Positions 1-9,167 of a stretch of 60,760 bases of DNA are shown piece by piece (position 1 is the stretch's first letter; each line of letters begins with the position of its first letter). Source of the DNA: a virus. A model generated the notes under the pieces. The model was not told where the DNA came from. It was given only the letters and a program-made list of their open reading frames with translations, and made no database searches. The position numbers were made by a program, and so were the translations under genes. The stretch covers positions 1 to 60,760 of the IMG/VR virus record IMGVR_UViG_3300030060_000709. The stretch is one strand, 5' to 3'.

Positions 1-1
1 T

Positions 2-124
2 GAGTCTAACATTACAATACCGCTTATTGATACAAGCACTATGATGCCTGTGCTGATGGGTATGTTAGGACTTGGTGCAATGAGAAGCGTTGAAAAAGTA
101 CAAGGAGTATCGAGAGAAAAATGA
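2..124 (+). CDS. C-terminal fragment of a putative holin (GTA 3-TM type)
   Basis: The window opens inside this gene; 40 codons and the stop remain. The fragment holds a Met/Leu/Gly-rich hydrophobic stretch (about residues 13-27) followed by an Arg/Lys/Glu-containing tail that includes RSVEKVQG. This hydrophobic helix plus charged tail resembles the end of the three-transmembrane holins described for gene transfer agents and marine phages, which open the inner membrane so that endolysin can reach the peptidoglycan. Position supports this, as the endolysin lies about 160 bp downstream. The stop overlaps the next start (ATGA). The family assignment rests on a short fragment and on context. Confidence 0.5.
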   Translation, partial: ESNITIPLIDTSTMMPVLMGMLGLGAMRSVEKVQGVSREK

Positions 125-297
125 TTGGTTGGCTATATGAAAAACATTTGAAGTTATTTTTTGGGCGCGAGTTCAAACGTGTTCGTGCGCGAGACAACAA
201 AGGACGTTACGTAGCAGATGACAAATCTACGCCTGATAAGAACGAAGCGTATATTAATGTGTCGGCTGCATTAAACGCTGGAAAAAATGAAGACTAG
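121..297 (+). CDS. small basic protein in the lysis module (58 aa)
   Basis: The start overlaps the holin-like stop by ATGA and the end overlaps the endolysin start by 11 bp, so the reading frame is fixed by translational coupling. The protein begins with a short amphipathic stretch (IGWLYEKHLKLFFG), then an Arg/Lys-rich segment and a polar tail. I see no signal peptide and no membrane span long enough for a spanin. I do not recognise the family. Its place between holin and endolysin suggests a lysis accessory or a passenger gene. Confidence 0.7.
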   Translation: MIGWLYEKHLKLFFGREFKRVRARDNKGRYVADDKSTPDKNEAYINVSAALNAGKNED

Positions 298-739
298 CGC
301 AGAAGGTGTTGCCCTCATTAAAAAATTTGAAGGCTGCAAGCTGGAGGCTTATCAATGCAGCGCGTCAGTTTGGACAATTGGCTGGGGAACAACTAAAGGA
401 GTTCAAGAAGGGGATACCTGTACGCAAGACGAGGCTGATGCTTTTCTGGAGGATGACCTGTTTGAATTTGAAAAGACAGTACACAAACACGTTAATGTAC
501 CTCTCCAACAAAATGAATTCGATGCGCTCGTATCTTGGGTATACAATCTTGGTGGAACTAACCTTCGGGAATCTACTCTTCTTATTCGCATTAATGACAA
601 CACTGACAGCAGCCGCGCTGATATTCCTTATCAAATTAGAAGATGGAATAGGGCTGGCGGCAAAGTTTTAGATGGGTTGGTTAGACGCAGGGAAGCAGAA
701 GCATTATTATGGCAAGGTAAAGATTGGACTCATGTGTAG
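287..739 (+). CDS. endolysin, T4-type lysozyme (glycoside hydrolase family 24)
   Basis: A 150-aa muramidase predicted to cleave the glycan backbone of peptidoglycan at lysis. The N-terminal FEG places the catalytic Glu at residue 15, and the signature continues as EAYQCSASVWTIGWGTT, ending in the conserved Thr30. Where many relatives have Asp between these residues, this one has Cys24, a known variant of the E-8x-D/C-5x-T triad. The core SWVYNLGG and a C-terminal RRREAEALLW also fit the family. There is no signal-anchor at the N-terminus, so export probably depends on the holin. The ATG is internal to the previous gene. Confidence 0.93.
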   Translation: MKTSAEGVALIKKFEGCKLEAYQCSASVWTIGWGTTKGVQEGDTCTQDEADAFLEDDLFEFEKTVHKHVNVPLQQNEFDALVSWVYNLGGTNLRESTLLIRINDNTDSSRADIPYQIRRWNRAGGKVLDGLVRRREAEALLWQGKDWTHV

Positions 740-746
740 GTGACAT

Positions 747-2597
747 ATGCCGTTACAAAAGATAGCTTTCAAGCCCGGAGTTGACCGTGAAAACACTCGT
801 TACACCAGTGAAGGCGGTTGGTACGAAAGCGATAAAGTGCGTTTTAGACAGGGTATGCCTGAGAAGATCGGTGGTTGGACTCGTCTATCTGATAACACTT
901 TTTTAGGTGTCTGTCGTTCTTTACACTCATGGGTTACTTTAGCTAATTTAAAACTAACTAGTGTAGGCACACACCTTAAATATTATATAGAACGTGGTGG
1001 TGAGTATAATGATGTAACACCTCTACGTGCCACTGTGTCTCTTTCAGGACCGTTTGCTACTTCTAGTGGGTCTACTACTGTTACTGTTACAGATGCTAAC
1101 GGTGGATATAAAAATAATGATTTTGTTACGTTTAGTGGAGCTTCTGCTGTTGGAGGATTAACACTAAACGGTGAGTTTCAAATAACGTACAGCACAGGTA
1201 ATACATACACCATAACAGCTTCTTCCGCAGCGAGTTCTAGTGCTTCTGGTGGAGGCACTGTATCAGCAGCTTATCAGGTAAATACAGGAGCAGAATTAGC
1301 CGTTCCGCTTGAAGGATGGGGTGCGGGTGATTGGGGAGAAGGCACTTGGGGTGTAGGTGGTACAGGTGTAGAAAGGTTAAGAGTATGGAGTCAAGGTAAC
1401 TTTGGAGAAGATTTAATAATTGGATTTAAAGGCAGTCAGTTATTTTTCTGGGATGCGTCTGAATCAACTCCTCTGTCCACCAGAGCTACTTTATTAAGTG
1501 CAGAATCTGGTGCTTCTAACATACCCACGGCACAAAATATAATACTTGTATCTGACAATCGTTTTGTATTTTGTTTTGGTGCGAATACGCTAGGTAGTTC
1601 AGCACAAGACCCTCTTTTATTGCGGTGGTCTGACCAAGAAAACGCTGTTAATTGGACCCCTTCTGCTACTAATCAGGCAGGTAGTTTAAGGTTATCACGA
1701 GGTTCTGAGATAATAGCTGCCGACCAGATACGACAAGAGATATTAGTTTGGACTGACTCTTCGATATACGCATTACAGTATGTAGGCGCACCCACCGTAT
1801 GGACTTCTCAATTAGTTGGTGAAAACATTTCTATCATATCGCAGAAATGTGTGGCTGTAGCTGATAACGTAGCTTACTGGTTTGGTAAAGATAAGTTCTA
1901 CATGTATGACGGAACAACAAAAGTGCTTCCATGTAATGTCAAAAAGTATGTGTTTAATGACATAAATTTAGATAATTCAGAGCAGATATTTGCTGGTACT
2001 AATGAGGGTTTTGATGAAATATGGTGGTTTTATCCGTCTGCTTCTAGTTCTACTAATGACAGGTACGTTATATATAATTATGTCCAGCGTATATGGTATT
2101 ACGGAACTCTTGCTAGGACTGCTTGGTTAGATGTAGGTATAAATGACTTTCCTAGAGCCGCTACCAGTAGCAGTAATAATTTAGTACAACATGAAGTAGG
2201 TGTGGATAATGCAGAAACAGCTACCCCTGCTGCTATAAACGCATCTATAAGTTCTGCCCAGTTTGATTTAGATGATGGGCATAATCTAATGTTAATATCT
2301 CGTATGATGCCTGATGTTACATTCTCAGGATCTACATCAGATTCACCCTCTGTTGTTATGTCTGTATCCGCGTTGAAAAACTCTGGGTCTGGTTTTAATG
2401 ACCCGTTATCTGAAAGCGGCAATAGTAGTGGCACCGTAACAAGAACTGTAACCACACCTATAGAACAGTTTACAGAACAGATATTTTTACGTGTACGCGG
2501 TAGACAAGTTTCTTTTAAAATAGAATCTACGGAAACAGGTGTAACTTGGCAACTGGGTTCGCCACGGCTTGATATGCGACCAGACGGGAGGCGGTAA
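747..2597 (+). CDS. P22 gp10-like head-closure/tail hub structural protein
   Basis: A 616-aa protein starting PLQKIAFKPGVDRENTRYTSEGGWY followed by KVRFRQGMPEKIGGW. This opening is characteristic of a family widespread in short-tailed phages and related to the P22 packaged-DNA stabilisation protein gp10, which plugs the portal after packaging and joins the tail. Most of the protein is beta-rich with Ser/Thr/Gly loops, consistent with a virion component. It is the first gene of the large plus-strand structural block and overlaps the next gene by one base (TAATG). The start is 7 bp after the endolysin stop. The exact position in the particle is inferred from family knowledge. Confidence 0.75.
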   Translation: MPLQKIAFKPGVDRENTRYTSEGGWYESDKVRFRQGMPEKIGGWTRLSDNTFLGVCRSLHSWVTLANLKLTSVGTHLKYYIERGGEYNDVTPLRATVSLSGPFATSSGSTTVTVTDANGGYKNNDFVTFSGASAVGGLTLNGEFQITYSTGNTYTITASSAASSSASGGGTVSAAYQVNTGAELAVPLEGWGAGDWGEGTWGVGGTGVERLRVWSQGNFGEDLIIGFKGSQLFFWDASESTPLSTRATLLSAESGASNIPTAQNIILVSDNRFVFCFGANTLGSSAQDPLLLRWSDQENAVNWTPSATNQAGSLRLSRGSEIIAADQIRQEILVWTDSSIYALQYVGAPTVWTSQLVGENISIISQKCVAVADNVAYWFGKDKFYMYDGTTKVLPCNVKKYVFNDINLDNSEQIFAGTNEGFDEIWWFYPSASSSTNDRYVIYNYVQRIWYYGTLARTAWLDVGINDFPRAATSSSNNLVQHEVGVDNAETATPAAINASISSAQFDLDDGHNLMLISRMMPDVTFSGSTSDSPSVVMSVSALKNSGSGFNDPLSESGNSSGTVTRTVTTPIEQFTEQIFLRVRGRQVSFKIESTETGVTWQLGSPRLDMRPDGRR

Positions 2598-2791
2598 TGT
2601 CTACAGATCTTACAGATTACGGCATTGATTTTCGTGCTCCTGTACTACCTCGTCCCCCTATTGATTATTCTCAAGAAGCATTTGATAGATTTAATAATAC
2701 CCTGCGTCTGTACTTTAACCAGTTAGACGATGCGTTACGTAACGACACGTTGGTAAATCAGGGTGAAGCAATGAGTTGGTTTATAAGCTAA
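2597..2791 (+). CDS. small conserved phage protein (64 aa)
   Basis: The start is coupled to the gp10-like gene by TAATG, and the stop overlaps the next ATG in the same way. The sequence is acidic-aromatic with a central amphipathic helix (EAFDRFNNTLRLYFNQLDDALRND) and no Cys. Short proteins of this kind commonly follow the gp10-like gene in related phages, where they are thought to be minor virion or assembly proteins. No function can be assigned. Confidence 0.75.
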   Translation: MSTDLTDYGIDFRAPVLPRPPIDYSQEAFDRFNNTLRLYFNQLDDALRNDTLVNQGEAMSWFIS

Positions 2792-3114
2792 TGGCTAATA
2801 CATACGTAAATGCAAAGGTTGATCTTACTACTACTGACATAACTACGTTGTATACGTGTGCTGCACTTACAACAGGTATTGTCAAATCTATATTAGTCTC
2901 TGATGATTCTGGTAGTGGAGATACTATAACAGTCACTATTACCAATGCTTCTGATGCAATATTCAGTTTGTTCAAGGTAAAAGCTGTAAGTGCTAATACA
3001 ACAGTAGAATTACTAACTGCACCACTTGTTGTACAGACAGGAGAGATATTAAAAGTACAAGCTGCAACAGCTAATAGGCTTCATGTAGTAGCCAGTATTC
3101 TGGAGGTTACATAG
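2791..3114 (+). CDS. small beta-rich virion protein (107 aa)
   Basis: I start this at the ATG that overlaps the previous stop (TAATG), not at the ATG five codons upstream, because the coupled start matches its neighbours. The protein has alternating Thr/Val/Ile-rich strands around a central SILVSDDSGSGDTITVTI segment, typical of small jelly-roll or fibre-like decoration proteins, and no signal peptide or membrane span. It overlaps the next GTG start. It is probably a structural protein on the head or tail surface; the precise role is unknown. Confidence 0.65.
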   Translation: MANTYVNAKVDLTTTDITTLYTCAALTTGIVKSILVSDDSGSGDTITVTITNASDAIFSLFKVKAVSANTTVELLTAPLVVQTGEILKVQAATANRLHVVASILEVT

Positions 3115-6100
3115 TGGCTGACGTAGAAGAAAAAGATCCAAATGACACTTTAGATCAAACACTTCCTAATAACCCAGATCAATCTGAAGCAACAGAAAGT
3201 GACTCTTACTGGAATTTTCTTGAAGATGATGAATTTCAATATAAGTTATCAAATACAGAACTATTTCAAGAATGGCAAGACAGTGCGCCTAGAGATCGTT
3301 TTACTGAAGAGTTTTCTTTAGCTCGTTATCCTAAACAAGGGGTAGCAGGGTCTGGCCCTTTTGCTGTTCCAGAGTGGTTTCCTAAATCTTACATCGCGTA
3401 TGCAAATACGTTTGATCCTTATATGTCCAACCGTTTACAAGAAACGGTGTTTCCTTCTTTTGGTAATGTTACCGAAGAATACTTAGATGATTTAACAGGT
3501 TTAGATTCATCCGTAGGTGATTTTCTTATTATAGGAATTACCCCACCTGATATTCTTGCTGCGAGTACAGACATAGAAAAATTGTGGAATCCAGAAACGC
3601 AAGCCTTTGAACCTAACCCAAATTACAACCCTGATGTAGGTGGATATGACAACATATACGATTTATACATCAACGATAAAACATATCTAAGAGATACAAA
3701 CCAGATAGGTACTTTGAGTGGAGAAAGTCTTGCAGATCAAGATTGGTTTGATGAAAGTAAACAAGAAATATTACGTAAGTTTGTAGAAAATCAAAGTCAT
3801 CCTAATTTTGATGATAACTATTTAGATGATACTGCTTCTATAGGTAAAGCTATAACGTGGGGAGAGTTTAGAAAAGCGTTAGCTAAAGGTGTAGATCCTG
3901 ATAAAGTATTTGCAGAACTAGAAAAACTATCTGAGTTACCCCAAGAAAAGTTTGCAGAAGGGCCGTTAGTTGATACAGCACAAAATTTAGTTGTTGAACG
4001 ATTTAAAGAAACTAGAGATGCTTTTTATAGCGAACTAAATGATTTTCGTGAGAATGATGGCACTGCATTTGTAGAGACATATGCATACCTACCCGTCCAA
4101 GACAAACTGCGATATTTAAACTCTTTGTACGATAGTAAAGAAATAAGTGAAGAGGAGTACGAAGGACTATTTGTACAAGAAATAAACGCTTTATATAACC
4201 CTGAGTTTACTCCTAATAATTTAAAGTTTGTAGAAATAAACGACAAATTTTATCTCGACACGTCTGGCTCTCAAGAAACAAAAGAATACCACCTTTATGA
4301 CGCTGATAATCAATTTTATGGCGACTATGATGATTATGAGTTTTTTAGTCAACTAGGTGGTACAAAAGGTGGTCCTACTGATGACTTTGATCCTAGTGGA
4401 TGGGACTTTCTTGACCCTATTGTAAGCGTAGTCTCTATGTTTGCTCCTGTTGTAGGTGCTATTTATACAGGAGTTAAAGCCCTGTCAGGAGAAGGTTTAA
4501 ATACAGGTGATTGGCTACGAGCGTTGCCGGGAATTGCCCAAGGGATTGAAATGGGGGCTGAAGCAGCGGGGTTTCCAGATTTTAAAACAACAACAACTCT
4601 TGGTGACTTATTTCCTGTTTTTAAAGGCACAATAATAGGAGGCACGACTGTAGGTATACCCACAGGAGGGGCAGGAAATGTTGCGGCACAAGCAGGATCA
4701 ATATTAGCCGGAGAAGGTGGGATATTTAAAGAGATAGGCGAAATAATAGTTGCTGCTGATACAGTTTCTAAACTACCTAAAGATCAAACAAGTGATACTG
4801 ATATAAATGGTAACGGAGTGTCTGATTTTGAAGAGGGTATAATCGTAAACTTTAGAGGAGCTATGGAAGACGAAGGAATTTATATTCCTGAAGACGTTTT
4901 TGCTGTAAATGATTACGGACAGTTTATAGGTGTTGACGGTAATCCTATAAGTTTTATTACTGTAATAGAACAAATTACCGATATTTTTAGAAAAGAAAAA
5001 CCTAGAGCCTTTGCTGATATGGTGATTAACACACCTAGCGAATATGCTGTCACTTTAAAAGATTTTCTTGGTGCTGCTTATTATAATTTAGCTGTATCTT
5101 TTGTGGCAGAAAAATCTTTAGATGAAGGTACAAAAGAAAGTTTATTTAGCGAAATGGCTCGTGAAGGTTTTTTACAAGCCTCACAAAACATAGCTGAAAT
5201 GGCTAACGGTCTGTTAGAAGCTGAGAATCTTTATTTTGAAAATGCAGAATTTGCTAGGTATGCAGAACATATTAATAAATTAGCAGAAAGTGGAAGAAGT
5301 CCAGAAATAGCAGAAAGCATGAAAGCCTTTGATGAGTATATGAGTAGCTACATAGACGTAGATACTATAACCGTTCCTACTAAAAAAGAAACAATAGAAG
5401 AAATAAAAGAAACTAATTTTTTAAATATCCTTCTTGCAACTGATGATAGGGTAAGAGAAGAAAGAGAAAAAGTAGCCACCGAAGGTTATGTAGGTTCTGA
5501 TGGAAAACTTTATACAGGAGAAGAAGCAACTACTCGTTGGGATGCTAATAAGATAGAAGAAATAGCCAAAGATAGAATAAGTGCTATAACAGGATTTAAT
5601 GGTGCTGTTAACGGTGTTAGATCTATGACAGGAGCCATAGTAGAAGCACCAATAGCTGTTGCTGTAGAAGTGATTAGTGAAGTATTTGAAGAAGTCCCAA
5701 GTATACTTACTCAAATGATTGCTACTATGGGGGCTAAAAAGTATTTAAAAGGATTAAATAAAGCCGTTCCTGACAAATACATTAAATTATCTCAAGACAG
5801 AATAAAAGACATGGCTGTTAAAGCTGGCCTTACCGCTGGTTTTGCTTATGATTTTGCAGAAGGCTATGGGTTGGGTGTAAGTGAAGGTTTTAATGCTGCA
5901 ATGGAAACTCAGTATGAAGTGCTTTATAACAAGTATAAAAATTCAGATGTGTTTAAAAATTATACAAAACAACTAAACCAACAAGTTAGTGATGGCATTT
6001 TACCTGAAGAACAGTACAACGAAAAAGCTCAAGAATACCTTAAAAGTTTAGTAGAGACTCCAGAAAACATGGAGTTTATAAGAGGACGAGCTATTGAAGT

Positions 6101-9100
6101 TGGTCAAGAACAAGGAATGTTTAGCGCATCTATACAAACAATGATGGGTGCAATGGGATTTAGTTCAGCAGCAGACAAACTAACGCTTGAAAAAATATTT
6201 GGTAAAAAAGCCATTAAAGAAATATCTAAAGTAGCTGATGGCACAGTTTGGAAACAAATAAAAAGTTATGCAGAACGCACAGGGAAAAATTTTACTACCG
6301 ATGTAAGAGAATTAGCTAATTCATGGTTAAAAGAAGCCTTTGGAGAAGGTGTAGAAGAAGGAGCACAAACAGATAATCTAAATAAGCAGCTTCTTAATTT
6401 AGACCCAGATAATGTTACAGGTATAGATAGACCTAAAGATGCTTTCGCTTCTGCAACGCTTGGAGCAGTTTTAGGTCTTGAGTCTTCTTCTCTTATGACA
6501 TCATCTATGTGGGCGGTAGATACATCGTTAAATTTAGCAGAAGCAGGAATTGAGATACCTTATATATTAAGAGAAAATTATATTCAAGGAGCTTATAAAA
6601 ATTCTGTTACTACGCCTAGTGGTGAAGTACTAGAAGGAGAATATATACCTGCTAGAGCAAATTCTGAAAACAGTATTGCTACTAATGCAGTAGTTTTATT
6701 TAATCCTCAAGTTAACAATGCACTAACACTTAATTCTGACGGCACTCCTGTATTTACTGAAACTGAAGTAATTCAAGTATTAGATAACGTAGGAATAACC
6801 ACTGATAGTTCTCCTCGTGTATATACAAGTATATTAAACGAAATTGATGACGAAAATTATATTAGTCCTTTTGAAGCAAAAGAGGTATTTGCAGATGAAG
6901 ATTATGTACCTACAGAAGCAGAAGTAGATCAGTTTATAGGTAATACTTTTGGTGATAGCACTATCGGTCAAGGAATATATGAATATGTAGATCCTCGTCA
7001 GTTAACTGAAGAAGAACTTGATTTAATTATAGGAGATATAGATGTAACACTGACTGCCGAACAAAGAGCAGAACTTATACGTCAGTATACCGAACCTTTA
7101 GATAACCAAACTAGAGTTCAAAATTTTATAGATAGCTTAAATTTAGAGCCTGAACCAGAGCCTACTACCTATACTGCTGGTGAACTGGTTGGTCCAGATG
7201 AACAAGGCAGATACCGTATTGCAGGTGAGGACGGTGAAACACTAAGTGAAGAATTCTACGATAAAGATGGTAATCCTTACGTAGCTCCTACTACTACTAC
7301 TACTACCTATACTGCTGGTGAACTAGTTGGCCCAGATGAACAAGGTAGGTATCGTATTGCAGGTGAGGACGGTGAGACACTAAGTGAAGAATTCTACGAT
7401 AAAGATGGTAACCCTTATGTAGCTCCAGATACTACTACTACTACTACCACTACTACCTATACTGCTGGTGAATTAGTTGGTCCAGATGAACAAGGTAGGT
7501 ATCGTATTGCAGGTGAAGATGGTGAAACATTAAGTGAAGAATTCTACGATAAAGATGGTAATCCTTACGTAGCTCCAGACGATACAGGTGGTAAAGACGA
7601 TACAGGGGGTAAAGATACAGACGATACACCTACTACCACCACACCTACTCCTGCTACCACAAGTATTCCACAGTTTAGTAAAGAAAAAGACTATCTTGAA
7701 GGGGATGTTGTTACTGATGTAAATGGAGTTCTTTATAGAGCAGATAGACTTGTAAACAAAAATACTGCTGGATTAGGTAATGATTATTATTGGCAACGAA
7801 TAGTTACTATAGACTACGATCCCAATCTTGAGTATAGACAAGGTGATATTGTAAATCGAAATGGTGTTTATTATAGAGCCAAAAGCGAAATAATTGCTAA
7901 CAGTGCTGGATTAGGTAATACAGAGTATTGGGCACCAGTACCAATTTCGGGTAATGCTAGAAACTTTACAAATTTAGATAGAGACACAGGTGCAGATACA
8001 GATGCAGATCCAGTAGGTACAGATGCAGATCCAGTAGGTACAGGTGTAGATCCAGATACAGGTCTTACAGAAGATCAAATAAAACAGATAGTGCAGGGAG
8101 TGTTAGACGGTCTACCTGCTAGTATATCCACTGAAGATATGCAAAATGCTATAGCAACAGCATTAGCCAATCTACCTGCTGGTATATCCACTGAAGATGT
8201 GCAAAATGCTATAGCAACAGCATTAAATAACGCTGATTTATCTACCCTAACAGAGGCACAAGTACAAGGTATTGTAAATAACGCTGTAGAACAAATAACA
8301 GGTGATATAAGTGATGTACAAGGCACTGTAGATAGTATTACAGATCAAGTAACTAAAGCAGAAGAAGCAGGAATAGCAAGGGACGAAGCCTTAGAAGGTG
8401 CTATAGATCAGGTTGCCACAGACTTAGGATTAACCAGAACACAATTACTAGAAGCTATAGGTGAAACAGAACAGACGCTACTTAGTAGATTGGGTGAAGT
8501 AGAGACAGAACTTTCTAGTGATATACAGTTAGTATCAGAGTTTGTAGGTAAACCTGCCCAACAAGTAACGCAAGATGACATAGATTTTGTTGCAGATGTT
8601 ATAGCTCAACAAGAAGCAACGACAGAATTAGCAGTTCTCACTGAACAGCAATTACAGTATGATGTTAATCAAGATGGCGTGGTTGACATAAATGATCAAG
8701 TCATGTTAGAACAGGCTATGGCAGGGCAAGATGTTGCATTACAGGGACGTTTTGCCCCCACAGGTTTATATGAACAGGCTGCACAGACACAACAAGATAT
8801 AGAAACAGCCCAAGAGTTAGCTACACAACAGGCAATACAAACACAACAGCAGATACAAAGCACTGCTGCTGAACAAACAAGACAAAGAAGAGAAGATCAA
8901 TTTTTAAGAGATTTGTTGCTTGAAGAACCACAAACAGCAACAACGCAACAGATGGGTGTAGCTAATATACCGTATTTATACGATATAAGTGGGCAGAGTA
9001 TATTTGCACCTACAAACAGAACGCAGTTGTTTTCGCCATACGGGGATAGTAACGTGGTGCCAATAACACCACAGAACCAACAAAATAAACCACAGTTAAG

Positions 9101-9167
9101 GCCATTTGCAAAAGGTGGTTTGATAAGACGTAACAATGCGCTGTTACGGTTAATAGGAGAAGATTAA
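3114..9167 (+). CDS. giant virion protein with repeats (2017 aa), possibly an internal/ejection protein
   Basis: Translation begins at GTG overlapping the previous stop. The acidic N-terminal third has no recognised domain. The middle (about 430-1150) contains Ala/Gly-rich helices and an EGVEEGAQ segment like one in the 2248-aa protein, suggesting a common class of ejected proteins. Residues about 1351-1488 hold three near-identical modules separated by poly-Thr linkers. They are followed by two modules with the pattern Y-x-GD-V-x-NGVxYRA...YW, resembling chitinase-type carbohydrate-binding domains (about 1516-1610). Then come a coiled-coil/Gln-rich region and a DVNQDGVVDIND dockerin/EF-hand-like calcium loop near residue 1850. 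Another DINGNGVSDFEEG calcium-loop-like motif lies near residue 565. The carbohydrate-binding features could equally suit a tail appendage. Confidence 0.7.
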   Translation: MADVEEKDPNDTLDQTLPNNPDQSEATESDSYWNFLEDDEFQYKLSNTELFQEWQDSAPRDRFTEEFSLARYPKQGVAGSGPFAVPEWFPKSYIAYANTFDPYMSNRLQETVFPSFGNVTEEYLDDLTGLDSSVGDFLIIGITPPDILAASTDIEKLWNPETQAFEPNPNYNPDVGGYDNIYDLYINDKTYLRDTNQIGTLSGESLADQDWFDESKQEILRKFVENQSHPNFDDNYLDDTASIGKAITWGEFRKALAKGVDPDKVFAELEKLSELPQEKFAEGPLVDTAQNLVVERFKETRDAFYSELNDFRENDGTAFVETYAYLPVQDKLRYLNSLYDSKEISEEEYEGLFVQEINALYNPEFTPNNLKFVEINDKFYLDTSGSQETKEYHLYDADNQFYGDYDDYEFFSQLGGTKGGPTDDFDPSGWDFLDPIVSVVSMFAPVVGAIYTGVKALSGEGLNTGDWLRALPGIAQGIEMGAEAAGFPDFKTTTTLGDLFPVFKGTIIGGTTVGIPTGGAGNVAAQAGSILAGEGGIFKEIGEIIVAADTVSKLPKDQTSDTDINGNGVSDFEEGIIVNFRGAMEDEGIYIPEDVFAVNDYGQFIGVDGNPISFITVIEQITDIFRKEKPRAFADMVINTPSEYAVTLKDFLGAAYYNLAVSFVAEKSLDEGTKESLFSEMAREGFLQASQNIAEMANGLLEAENLYFENAEFARYAEHINKLAESGRSPEIAESMKAFDEYMSSYIDVDTITVPTKKETIEEIKETNFLNILLATDDRVREEREKVATEGYVGSDGKLYTGEEATTRWDANKIEEIAKDRISAITGFNGAVNGVRSMTGAIVEAPIAVAVEVISEVFEEVPSILTQMIATMGAKKYLKGLNKAVPDKYIKLSQDRIKDMAVKAGLTAGFAYDFAEGYGLGVSEGFNAAMETQYEVLYNKYKNSDVFKNYTKQLNQQVSDGILPEEQYNEKAQEYLKSLVETPENMEFIRGRAIEVGQEQGMFSASIQTMMGAMGFSSAADKLTLEKIFGKKAIKEISKVADGTVWKQIKSYAERTGKNFTTDVRELANSWLKEAFGEGVEEGAQTDNLNKQLLNLDPDNVTGIDRPKDAFASATLGAVLGLESSSLMTSSMWAVDTSLNLAEAGIEIPYILRENYIQGAYKNSVTTPSGEVLEGEYIPARANSENSIATNAVVLFNPQVNNALTLNSDGTPVFTETEVIQVLDNVGITTDSSPRVYTSILNEIDDENYISPFEAKEVFADEDYVPTEAEVDQFIGNTFGDSTIGQGIYEYVDPRQLTEEELDLIIGDIDVTLTAEQRAELIRQYTEPLDNQTRVQNFIDSLNLEPEPEPTTYTAGELVGPDEQGRYRIAGEDGETLSEEFYDKDGNPYVAPTTTTTTYTAGELVGPDEQGRYRIAGEDGETLSEEFYDKDGNPYVAPDTTTTTTTTTYTAGELVGPDEQGRYRIAGEDGETLSEEFYDKDGNPYVAPDDTGGKDDTGGKDTDDTPTTTTPTPATTSIPQFSKEKDYLEGDVVTDVNGVLYRADRLVNKNTAGLGNDYYWQRIVTIDYDPNLEYRQGDIVNRNGVYYRAKSEIIANSAGLGNTEYWAPVPISGNARNFTNLDRDTGADTDADPVGTDADPVGTGVDPDTGLTEDQIKQIVQGVLDGLPASISTEDMQNAIATALANLPAGISTEDVQNAIATALNNADLSTLTEAQVQGIVNNAVEQITGDISDVQGTVDSITDQVTKAEEAGIARDEALEGAIDQVATDLGLTRTQLLEAIGETEQTLLSRLGEVETELSSDIQLVSEFVGKPAQQVTQDDIDFVADVIAQQEATTELAVLTEQQLQYDVNQDGVVDINDQVMLEQAMAGQDVALQGRFAPTGLYEQAAQTQQDIETAQELATQQAIQTQQQIQSTAAEQTRQRREDQFLRDLLLEEPQTATTQQMGVANIPYLYDISGQSIFAPTNRTQLFSPYGDSNVVPITPQNQQNKPQLRPFAKGGLIRRNNALLRLIGED
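7164..7578 (+). repeat. three in-frame protein-module repeats with poly-Thr linkers
   Basis: Three copies of a roughly 126-bp module (starts near 7167, 7305 and 7455; offsets 138 and 150 bp) encode YTAGELVGPDEQGRYRIAG and the following EDGETLSEEFYDKDGNPYVAP. The modules differ only at synonymous or near-synonymous sites. The ACT/ACC (Thr) linkers between them vary in length, which points to recent expansion by slippage or recombination inside the gene. Confidence 0.9.
8112..8231 (+). repeat. 60-bp tandem duplication within the giant virion gene
   Basis: Two adjacent 60-bp copies encode LPAxISTEDxQNAIATALAN-type 20-residue units with only a few base differences. The duplication keeps frame and lengthens a predicted helical/coiled-coil region. 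Confidence 0.8.
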
